A stretch of 6,247 nt of DNA, taken from a bacterium UBP6_UBA1196 (lineage in GTDB: Bacteria; UBP6; UBA1177). Below are positions 1 to 5,933 of the stretch, piece by piece. Made by a program: the position numbers and the translations under genes. The notes under the pieces were generated by a model that was given only the letters and a program-made list of their open reading frames with translations, was not told where the DNA came from and did not search any database. The first letter of the stretch is position 1; each line of letters begins with the position of its first letter. The stretch lies in assembly GCA_002310035.1 (NCBI GenBank), contig DBYC01000023.1, forward strand, positions 1-6,247, in the 5' to 3' direction.

Positions 1-27
1 TGTATCCGATCTTTGATTTAATAGCGC

Positions 28-46
28 AACCATCTAATTTTATTGA
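28..46. repeat. 19-bp direct repeat, left copy
   Basis: The sequence AACCATCTAATTTTATTGA here is identical to 1213-1231. The two copies bracket the ORF6N gene and its promoter, 1185 bp apart start to start. Beyond the exact match, similarity continues weakly to the right (an ATT then AAATT pattern in both places), where the right copy reads into the end of the UvrA-like gene. A target-site duplication, an att-like recombination scar or a relic of the 3' end of a UvrA-like gene are all possible. The exact identity is seen; the mechanism is inferred. Confidence 0.75.
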
Positions 47-147
47 ATGATTGTGAAATTTTGATGTTAGACAATATTGAGTAGGAGAATGAGGAAATGC
101 GTTAATAACGAGCAATTATAAAATTAAAAAATATCTATTTACAAAAC

Positions 148-175
148 TTGAATAAAATATTTTTCTAATTATAAT
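148..175 (+). promoter_or_regulatory. Sigma70-type promoter for the ORF6N gene
   Basis: A -35 box TTGAAT (148-153, 4 of 6 to consensus) is followed after 16 bp by a perfect -10 box TATAAT (170-175). Transcription would start near 182, about 20 bases before the small ORF at 205 and about 110 bases before the ORF6N start. The surroundings are AT-rich, which raises the chance of accidental matches, but the spacing and position are right. Confidence 0.55.
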
Positions 176-204
176 GCTAAATAATTTTTTTGAGGCGACT
201 GTCA

Positions 205-312
205 ATGGATAAAATGCAAGTTGTAAAAATTAAAGAAAATTTTGATGAAACCATTCACAATGTAGCAGCAACCATATATTTTAGGGACAAAACATGGAAA
301 ATGAAATTTTAA
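205..312 (+). CDS. Possible 35-residue small ORF upstream of and overlapping the ORF6N gene
   Basis: A 35-codon frame starts with ATG at 205, nine bases after a TGAGG purine run (191-195), and lies just downstream of the predicted promoter. It ends with TAA at 310-312, so it overlaps the first 19 bases of the ORF6N gene in a different frame. The peptide is lysine-rich (starts MDKMQVVKIKENF, ends DKTWKMKF), has no signal peptide or membrane segment, and resembles no family I recognise. The overlap would suit a leader peptide or translational coupling. It may equally be a chance frame in AT-rich DNA, where lysine and isoleucine codons come easily. I would keep it only as a candidate. Confidence 0.22.
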   Translation: MDKMQVVKIKENFDETIHNVAATIYFRDKTWKMKF

Positions 313-1214
313 CGCCGCAAATAAAAATCGAAGACAAAATCCTGATGATCCGCGGTCAGCACGTGATGATTGACCGTGACCTGGCAGAACTTTACGGGGT
401 CGAGACGAAAAGGCTTAATGAGCAAGTCCGCAGAAACATTGCAAGGTTTCCCGAGCACTTTATGTTCCAACTTACAAAAGAAGAAACTTTGTTGATTGAC
501 TCACGTTCAAAGTCGCAAATTGCGACTTTGAACGCAAAAGGAAATCTTCGAGGAACAAATGTCAAAAAACTTCCTTATGCTTTTACAGAGCAGGGTGTGG
601 CAATGCTTTCAGCAGTTCTGAAAAGCGATACAGCCATTCAGACAAGTATCATGATCATGGAAGCTTTTGTCACTCTACGTCATTTTTTACAAAACAATTA
701 CAAACTTTTTGCTGAAATCGATTCAATCAAGAAGCATCAGTTGGAACACGACATTCATTTGATCGAATCAGACAAACGCATTGACGAACTTTTCGACAAG
801 ATGGACAGATACAGGATCGAATACAGGCAGGGAATCTTTTTCAAGGGACAGATTTTCGATGCCTATGCAAAATTCGAGTCTTTTATCACGGAAGCTGAAA
901 AAGAGATCGTTCTGATTGACAATTATGTTGATCTCTCTGTTTTGGAAAGACTCACAAAAAAGCAGAAAGATGTAAAAGTTACGATTTATACCCGTTCTAA
1001 AACTGAAATATCGGCATTGGATATTCAAAAATTCAACGAACAATATCCGTCAGTTACACTCAAATATACGGAAAACATCCACGATAGATTTTTAATAATC
1101 GACGGCAAGATCCTTTACCATATCGGAGCATCAATCAAAGATTTAGGCAAAAAATGCTTCGGATTCGAAATCTTGGATTCATCGTGGATTCAAGAAATTA
1201 TAAAAAATTTATAA
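294..1214 (+). CDS. ORF6N domain protein with C-terminal PLD-like domain
   Basis: This 306-residue protein has two parts. Residues about 8-130 form an ORF6N domain, a DNA-binding module related to the KilA-N/ANT domains of phage regulators. Its hallmarks are visible: the RGQHVMIDRDLAELYGV block (20-36), the RNIARFPEHFMFQLT block (48-61) and PYAFTEQGVAML (94-105). A charged, probably helical linker (about 130-180) leads to a PLD-like region (about 180-295) with the IDNYVD motif (209-213 region) and HDRFLIID (263-270). The latter fits an HxKx4D motif with Arg265 in place of Lys, followed by GASIKDLGKK. ORF6N proteins with this C-terminal half are common in prophages and chromosomal islands; their function is unproven. 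The start is set by AGGGA (283-287), six bases upstream, and by an in-frame TAG at 282-284. The cytoplasmic protein has no signal peptide. The gene is bracketed by direct repeats and converges on the UvrA-like gene. Catalytic activity is uncertain because the Lys is replaced and only one HKD-like motif is present, so a dimer would be needed. Confidence 0.9.
   Translation: MENEILTPQIKIEDKILMIRGQHVMIDRDLAELYGVETKRLNEQVRRNIARFPEHFMFQLTKEETLLIDSRSKSQIATLNAKGNLRGTNVKKLPYAFTEQGVAMLSAVLKSDTAIQTSIMIMEAFVTLRHFLQNNYKLFAEIDSIKKHQLEHDIHLIESDKRIDELFDKMDRYRIEYRQGIFFKGQIFDAYAKFESFITEAEKEIVLIDNYVDLSVLERLTKKQKDVKVTIYTRSKTEISALDIQKFNEQYPSVTLKYTENIHDRFLIIDGKILYHIGASIKDLGKKCFGFEILDSSWIQEIIKNL
504..534. repeat. 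31-bp palindrome inside the ORF6N coding sequence
   Basis: Two perfect 15-base arms, CGTTCAAAGTCGCAA (504-518) and its reverse complement (520-534), surround a single base at 519. It encodes residues 71-80 (RSKSQIATLN) without breaking the frame. It lies between the two conserved blocks of the ORF6N domain, where, from memory of the family, length varies between homologs. It could be a self-binding operator, a small insertion from an inverted duplication, or a transcript hairpin. The symmetry is seen directly; the role is unknown. Confidence 0.85.
1198..1214. terminator. AT-only hairpin at the convergent gene ends (weak terminator candidate)
   Basis: TTATAAA (1198-1204) and TTTATAA (1208-1214) are perfect inverted arms around AAA, ending exactly at the ORF6N stop codon. 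The run of A on this strand gives a run of U in a transcript leaving the UvrA-like gene. With no G-C pairs the stem is weak, so this is at best a poor bidirectional terminator. No GC-rich terminator stem is visible near either stop codon. Confidence 0.2.
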
Positions 1215-1231
1215 CCATCTAATTTTATTGA
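1213..1231. repeat. 19-bp direct repeat, right copy
   Basis: Identical to 28-46. This copy begins within the ORF6N stop codon (TAA, 1212-1214) and contains the stop codon of the UvrA-like gene (TAA on the minus strand, 1225-1227), so it spans the whole 10-bp gap between the convergent genes. A repeat placed on a gene's 3' end is the usual arrangement for integration sites that leave the host gene intact, but no integrase or transposase lies between the copies. Confidence 0.75.
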
Positions 1232-4200
1232 CTAATTCCAAAATTCGAAATCATCTTCCCTGTCACAGACTCGGCGCAGTTAAGGATATCTTTCACTTTG
1301 CCCTGGAAGACAACGTTTCCCCCTTCTTCGCCGCGTCCCGGACCGAGATCGATGATGTAGTCGGCGCTTGCGATAATCTGGCTTCTGTGCTCGGCAAGAA
1401 TAACGGTGTGGCCTGAATCGTTGAGTGATTTAAAGATTTCAAGCAGTTTTTCCACATCGGCGAAATGCAGCCCCCTGCTGGGTTCATCGAAGATAAATAT
1501 CGATCTTTCCTTACTTTTTTCAGTGGACGCAGCAAAACTCCTGCCGAAATAGAGTCTCAGAAGTTCGCCTGAAGAGAGGCTTGAAACGCTCTGCGTCAGC
1601 TTGATGTAGCCGAGCCCGCAATCTCTAAGAATATTCAACATTTTCGAGATGCTGGGATCGTCTTCAAAAAATTCAGCCGCATCCCTGATCTCCATATCGA
1701 GGATCTCTGCGATATTCTTCTCTCTGTATTTGAACGAAAGGATGTTTTCGACAAATCCCGTTCCGTTGCAGTCGGCGCAGAAATGCTCGACATTTCCCAG
1801 AAAATCCATCGAAACAGAATTTCTCCCCTGCCCTTTGCAGGTTTTGCAGATATCGTTTTTCGTGATTTTGAACGATTTTCCGAATTTCTTCTTTATCTTG
1901 TCGAAGCACTCGGCGAATGATGCAACATTCGATGATGTCGCGGAAATGTTCTCCGTGCTTTTCTCGTCGTAAAAAACCGGAATATCCTTAATATTTTCAG
2001 CCAGATACTTTATCAAAGTGGTTTTTCCGCTTCCCGAAAGCCCTGAAATCACCGTGGTTTTTCCAAGCGGGATCGAAACCGAGATATTTTTGAGATTGTT
2101 TCTCGAAATATTTGAAACAGTGAGAAATTCTGAAAATCCGCAATCTTTCAAAACCGGCTTGAAGTTGAGCGTTTTAGAAGTCCATGAGTCAGATTTCATC
2201 AAGGATCCGACATTTCCTTCAAAAACGATTTTTCCGCCGTTACTTCCGCTTCCGGGGCCACATTCGATTATGTTGTCGGCATATTTTATGATCTCGGGAA
2301 CGTGCTCGACTGCAACCACGGTGTTCCCTTTCTCCACGATTTCCCGCAGAAGTTTCGCCATGTTCTCGCATTCAAGCGGATGAAGCCCGCGGCTCGGCTC
2401 GTCGATCACATAAATCAGGTTCTGCAGGTTGTCAGCCGCGCTTTTTACAAGTCTGAGTCTCTCCCTCTCGCCCGTCGAAAGCGTTGACGCGGCGCGCGAT
2501 AGCGTTAGATGGCCGATCCCAAGAGAGATGATCTTATTAACTTTTTCAGCGATCTCAGCCTTTATTTTACGGAAAATTTCTTCATCGGTCTTGTCTTCAA
2601 AAGTTATTGTTTCTAGAATTTTTCCGATCTCTGAAACCGGCTTTTCACAGAATTCGTCGATCGACATTCCCGCAACTTTTATACTTAAAAGCTCTTTTTT
2701 CAGGCGTTTTCCATTACATTCCGGGCAAACGGTTTTACCCATGAGATTGCGAAGCTCTTCTTCGTTTTTATTGCCCAAAGACCTGTAAAATTCATCAGTT
2801 ATGAGATTTGCAAAACCGATCCACTTTCCCTGAAAACTGTGCGTTCCTTCGACATTCCCGCGCTTGTATTCCCAGTTCACATCGAAAACATCTTCTCCCG
2901 CGCCGAACATCGCGATCTCAAATTCTTTCTCAGTAAGTTCACTAACCGGCTTTGAAAAATCGATCCCCAGCTTTTTCCCAGCCGCAAAAAGAGTGTGGAT
3001 GAATTGCCCGTCTTTATCGGCGTAAAAACGCCCCTGCTTCGTCGCAGCAAGAGCGCCGTCAGCAAAAGAAAGTCCGCGGTTTATCGAAAGTTTTTCAAGA
3101 TCGCAGCTTAGAATAAAGCCCGTTCCCGAGCACTTTCCGCATGCCCCTTTTTCGGAATTGAAAGAGAAATCCCCCGCCGTGAAAGCGCACTTTTCACCGT
3201 TTTCAAGCCGTCCGGCACGTGAAAAAAGCATCCGCACGAATTCGTAGATCCCGCTCAACGTTCCTACAGTCGAGCGGATCCCCGCGACCGAAAATTTTGC
3301 TGAAACGCCGATCCCGGCACGCAGTCCGTCACATTTCGAGACTGAACTCTGGTTTTTGCCGAGAAGAAAAGTCTTTACGTAAGGCGAAACTCCGCTGAGA
3401 ATAGCCTTGATGCTTTCGACAAAAAGAGTGTCGAAGGCAAGACTCGTTTTGCCGCTTCCCGAAAGGCCGCATACGACATTGAATTTATTGGGTTTTATCT
3501 TCAAATCGACATTTTTGAGATTGTGCGTTTCAATGCTCTGCAAAACGATTTCTTTAGTGAGTTCCGCTTCGTAGTTCCCGGCCTTTGCAGCCTCTTTTTC
3601 AAGTGAAAAACTCTCGTTTTCACCGAAACTGATGACATTGTCTGCAAGCCTTAAGAATACAGGGTTGTTGTCGCTCGCAAGGACTGTGACACCCGATTCC
3701 GCGACACTTTTCAAAATCCCGACGAATTTTTCGATATCCACAGGATGCAGGCCGGCAGTAGGTTCTTCAAAAATCAGGACCGAATTTTCCTTTATCTTTG
3801 AAAGCCAGAGCGCAAGTTTTATCCGCTGCGCTTCTCCGCCTGAAAGCGTCGACGAAGGCTGCCCGAGAAGCAAGTATCCGATCCCGAGACGGGCCATTAT
3901 GTCGAGAGTTTTTGTGATCTGCTTATTTTCCTTAAAGAAATCAAGCGCTTGAGACACCGTAAGATTGAGGACGTCATAAATTGATAGCCCCTCGACTTTG
4001 ACTTCAAGGACCTCGTCGATAAAGCGTTTTCCGTTGCATTTGTCGCAAACAGTCTCAACGCTTCCCATGAACTTCATTCCGGTTTCTATCACTCCGCCGC
4101 CTTCGCATTTGGGGCATCTTCCGGCTTCTCCGTTGAATGAAAAATGGGATTTCGAAAAACCGCGTTTTTTCGCTTCCTCAGTAGAGGCAAACAAGTCTCT

Positions 4201-5799
4201 GATCTTATCGAAAACTCCGGTGTAAGTGGCAGGATTCGATCTGGACGTGCGCCCGATCGGAGAGCGGTCTATTTTTTCATAAGTTATTGATTTTTCTTCA
4301 AGTTCTTTAATATATGAATTAAGGAAATCTTTCTTTCCGGCTGACGATCTTCCGCATACGGCATTGAGTTTTCCGCTTATGATTTCACTTCCAAAATTGA
4401 GCTTGTATGCGCCGTTTTCATACTTTTTGAGTGCAAGTGCAGTCGGAGTAGCAAGTGTTTCCGCGTTTTTCAAAAAGTCGTCAACTTTTCCCGAAAAAAG
4501 GATCTCTCCCCCTTCCGTGCCGCCGCCGGGGCCTGTTTCCACGATGTTATCAGCCATTCTGATCGCATCGATATCGTGCTCTACCGCAATGACTGTATTT
4601 CCGTTGTCGCGGATCTTTATGAGGAGGCTGAGAACATTTTTCAGCTCTCCGCGACTAAGCCCGATACTCGGTTCGTCAAAAACGAAAGTCGTCCCTTTGA
4701 GCGGGCTCGATGCGGCCGAAGCGATCCTTATCCTCTGTATCTCGCTTGAATTGAGTTCGCCTGAATTTTCGGAAAGGGTCAGGTGCCCTAGGCCAATATT
4801 TATGAGTTCAAGAAGCAACTTATTGATTTCATTTATTATTTTCTGCTCTGCAAGAGTAAGTTCCTTTGCGTTTTCAGTGAGGAACTGAACCGCTTTTTCC
4901 AAATTCATATCGCAGATCCCGGCAATGTTCTTACCGGCGATTTTCACCGCGAGAGCGGTGTCGTTAAGCCTTGCGCCGCCGCATTTTTTGCACTTTACCG
5001 AGCGGACGAAACGGAGGATGTTGGGGTTTCTGTCACGCTTCAAAATCTCTTCCATAACGTTGACGACCCCTTTGTAATAGCCCTCTTCGCGCGGCTTTGC
5101 CGTGATCCCTGTCCATTTCATGCGGCTTTCGAGGGTGTGCTTGCCGAAAGCGACTTTTATCTTTTCGCTACCGAAAAATATTACGTCAAGCTGCTCTTTC
5201 GTGAGGTCGCAAAGCGGTGTATCGACCGAAAAACCGTGAGCGCGGCACACTTCGTCAAGGACATCGAGAGTCACCTGCGAATAGATTATGTAGCCGTTCG
5301 GAGCAGTTATTTTCAAAGCTCTCTCGCGGATCGACTTCTTCCAGTCTTCTACAATGAGATCGGGGTCGAGAAAATCCTCCACTCCGTTTCCTTTGCACGC
5401 TTCGCAGTAACCGAGAGCCGAATTGAAGGAAAAAACCGAGCGCGAAATGCCAGCATGACGGGCGAAAAGAACACGCAGAAGGTCGTAGATCCCCGAAAAA
5501 GTGCCGACAGTCGAAACCGAAGTTGAGACATCGGCCCTCTGGTCAACAGCAAGAGAAGCGTCAAGACCGCTTATGAGCTCGGCTGCGGGCTTTTTCGTCA
5601 CGCCGAAAAACTTCCTCTGCCACGCCGGAAACGACGAAAGATAGAGCCGCTGCGACTCTTTGAAAAGCGTGTTGTAGACAAGCGACGACTTGCCGCTGCC
5701 GGAAACACCCGTCACGACTGTGAATTTTCCCTTTTCAAATTCAACACTTATGTTTTTAAGATTGTTCTCTGTGCAGTTTGTGATTTTGATTGTGTTCAT
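1225..5799 (-). CDS. uvrA: Tandem UvrA-like protein: two fused UvrA units, four ABC ATPase modules, no UvrB-binding domain
   Basis: UvrA is the ABC-type ATPase that finds DNA damage for nucleotide excision repair, normally about 940 residues with two ATPase modules. This 1524-residue protein holds two UvrA units: A (about 1-745) and B (about 746-1524). Walker A motifs: GVSGSGKSS (31-39), a damaged GRSSAGKK (483-490), GLSGSGKTS (778-786), GLSGSGKTT (1253-1261). Signatures: LNSSE (349-353, damaged), LSGGE (652-656), LSTGE (1107-1111), LSSGE (1408-1412). Walker B: FDEP (374-377), FEEP (677-680, Asp to Glu), IDEP (1132-1135), FDEP (1437-1440). H-loop His: 408, replaced by Asn711, then 1166 and 1471. 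Zinc cysteine pairs: 132/135 with 270/273, 562/565 with 585/588, 887/890 with 1025/1028, 1318/1321 with 1341/1344. The RSNPATYTGVF block (520-530) is clear in unit A but lost in unit B. In both units LFAR/LFSR runs almost directly into FSFN, so the UvrB-binding domain is missing, as in UvrA2 and drug-resistance relatives such as DrrC. The start has AGGAG (5810-5814 on this strand) ten bases upstream, and an in-frame stop lies further upstream. Family membership is certain. A housekeeping excinuclease role is doubtful; lesion or drug tolerance is an inference. The symbol denotes the family only. Confidence 0.95.
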   Translation of the reverse strand: MNTIKITNCTENNLKNISVEFEKGKFTVVTGVSGSGKSSLVYNTLFKESQRLYLSSFPAWQRKFFGVTKKPAAELISGLDASLAVDQRADVSTSVSTVGTFSGIYDLLRVLFARHAGISRSVFSFNSALGYCEACKGNGVEDFLDPDLIVEDWKKSIRERALKITAPNGYIIYSQVTLDVLDEVCRAHGFSVDTPLCDLTKEQLDVIFFGSEKIKVAFGKHTLESRMKWTGITAKPREEGYYKGVVNVMEEILKRDRNPNILRFVRSVKCKKCGGARLNDTALAVKIAGKNIAGICDMNLEKAVQFLTENAKELTLAEQKIINEINKLLLELINIGLGHLTLSENSGELNSSEIQRIRIASAASSPLKGTTFVFDEPSIGLSRGELKNVLSLLIKIRDNGNTVIAVEHDIDAIRMADNIVETGPGGGTEGGEILFSGKVDDFLKNAETLATPTALALKKYENGAYKLNFGSEIISGKLNAVCGRSSAGKKDFLNSYIKELEEKSITYEKIDRSPIGRTSRSNPATYTGVFDKIRDLFASTEEAKKRGFSKSHFSFNGEAGRCPKCEGGGVIETGMKFMGSVETVCDKCNGKRFIDEVLEVKVEGLSIYDVLNLTVSQALDFFKENKQITKTLDIMARLGIGYLLLGQPSSTLSGGEAQRIKLALWLSKIKENSVLIFEEPTAGLHPVDIEKFVGILKSVAESGVTVLASDNNPVFLRLADNVISFGENESFSLEKEAAKAGNYEAELTKEIVLQSIETHNLKNVDLKIKPNKFNVVCGLSGSGKTSLAFDTLFVESIKAILSGVSPYVKTFLLGKNQSSVSKCDGLRAGIGVSAKFSVAGIRSTVGTLSGIYEFVRMLFSRAGRLENGEKCAFTAGDFSFNSEKGACGKCSGTGFILSCDLEKLSINRGLSFADGALAATKQGRFYADKDGQFIHTLFAAGKKLGIDFSKPVSELTEKEFEIAMFGAGEDVFDVNWEYKRGNVEGTHSFQGKWIGFANLITDEFYRSLGNKNEEELRNLMGKTVCPECNGKRLKKELLSIKVAGMSIDEFCEKPVSEIGKILETITFEDKTDEEIFRKIKAEIAEKVNKIISLGIGHLTLSRAASTLSTGERERLRLVKSAADNLQNLIYVIDEPSRGLHPLECENMAKLLREIVEKGNTVVAVEHVPEIIKYADNIIECGPGSGSNGGKIVFEGNVGSLMKSDSWTSKTLNFKPVLKDCGFSEFLTVSNISRNNLKNISVSIPLGKTTVISGLSGSGKTTLIKYLAENIKDIPVFYDEKSTENISATSSNVASFAECFDKIKKKFGKSFKITKNDICKTCKGQGRNSVSMDFLGNVEHFCADCNGTGFVENILSFKYREKNIAEILDMEIRDAAEFFEDDPSISKMLNILRDCGLGYIKLTQSVSSLSSGELLRLYFGRSFAASTEKSKERSIFIFDEPSRGLHFADVEKLLEIFKSLNDSGHTVILAEHRSQIIASADYIIDLGPGRGEEGGNVVFQGKVKDILNCAESVTGKMISNFGISQ

Positions 5800-5828
5800 C
5801 GCTAAAAAGCTCCTAAAAAAACCGCCGG

Positions 5829-5856
5829 ATTATAGCGGAAAAACAGTCGAAAACAA
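5829..5856 (-). promoter_or_regulatory. Sigma70-type promoter for the UvrA-like gene
   Basis: On the minus strand a perfect -10 TATAAT (5829-5834) lies 16 bp downstream of TTGTTT (5851-5856, only the TTG matches the -35 consensus). Transcription would begin near 5822, giving a leader of roughly 22 bases that contains the AGGAG ribosome site. The short inverted repeat CCGC/GCGG (5822-5825 and 5835-5838) flanks the -10 box. The weak -35 would fit a promoter that needs an activator. Confidence 0.6.
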
Positions 5857-5858
5857 GG

Positions 5859-5879
5859 ATTGAAAATTTGCCTTTCAAT
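5859..5879. promoter_or_regulatory. Candidate operator: ATTGAAA-N7-TTTCAAT inverted repeat
   Basis: The perfect 7-base arms (5859-5865 and 5873-5879) are separated by 7 bases, so their centres are 14 bp apart, somewhat more than one helical turn. The dyad sits between two divergent promoters: it begins two bases beyond the -35 of the UvrA-like gene and covers the -35 of the flavin reductase-like gene. This is a typical position for a dimeric regulator acting on both genes. No regulator gene is in the window apart from the ORF6N protein, and nothing links that protein to this site. Confidence 0.45.
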
Positions 5880-5895
5880 GCACTCTTTCTATATT
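5868..5895 (+). promoter_or_regulatory. Sigma70-type promoter for the flavin reductase-like gene
   Basis: TTGCCT (5868-5873, 4 of 6 to the -35 consensus) and TATATT (5890-5895, 5 of 6 to the -10 consensus) are separated by 16 bp. Transcription would start near 5902, leaving about 30 bases of leader before the ATG at 5934. The -35 box lies inside the inverted repeat, so a protein bound there would block polymerase. Confidence 0.5.
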
Positions 5896-5933
5896 TTCCT
5901 GTTTTTATTGTTTTTAACTGAAACGGGGGACAA

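Noticed and set aside
1..50. Short open stretch at the left edge (frame beginning at base 3, stop at 48-50) that could be the tail of a gene
   Set aside because: Only 15 codons are visible, with no recognisable motif; nothing can be said about a gene ending here.
138..227. Imperfect inverted pair TTTACAAAACTTG (138-150) and CAAGTTGTAAA (217-227)
   Set aside because: The arms differ by a two-base gap, lie 66 bases apart and are AT-rich; chance is the simpler explanation.
268..283. Third, imperfect copy of the 19-bp repeat (GCAACCAT then ATTTTA) just upstream of the ORF6N start
   Set aside because: It matches the left flank and repeat only with a gap and a mismatch, in AT-rich DNA where such matches are common; not strong enough to list as a repeat.
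768..1043. 91-codon minus-strand frame inside the ORF6N gene
   Set aside because: It is antisense to the conserved linker and PLD-like region and shows no family resemblance.
4364..4888. Long open frame (174 codons) on the plus strand opposite the UvrA-like gene
   Set aside because: It lies wholly antisense to a strongly conserved coding region, has no recognisable domain, and is rich in Ser, Pro and Phe as expected for an antisense shadow. The other plus-strand frames between 1228 and 5526 are rejected for the same reason.
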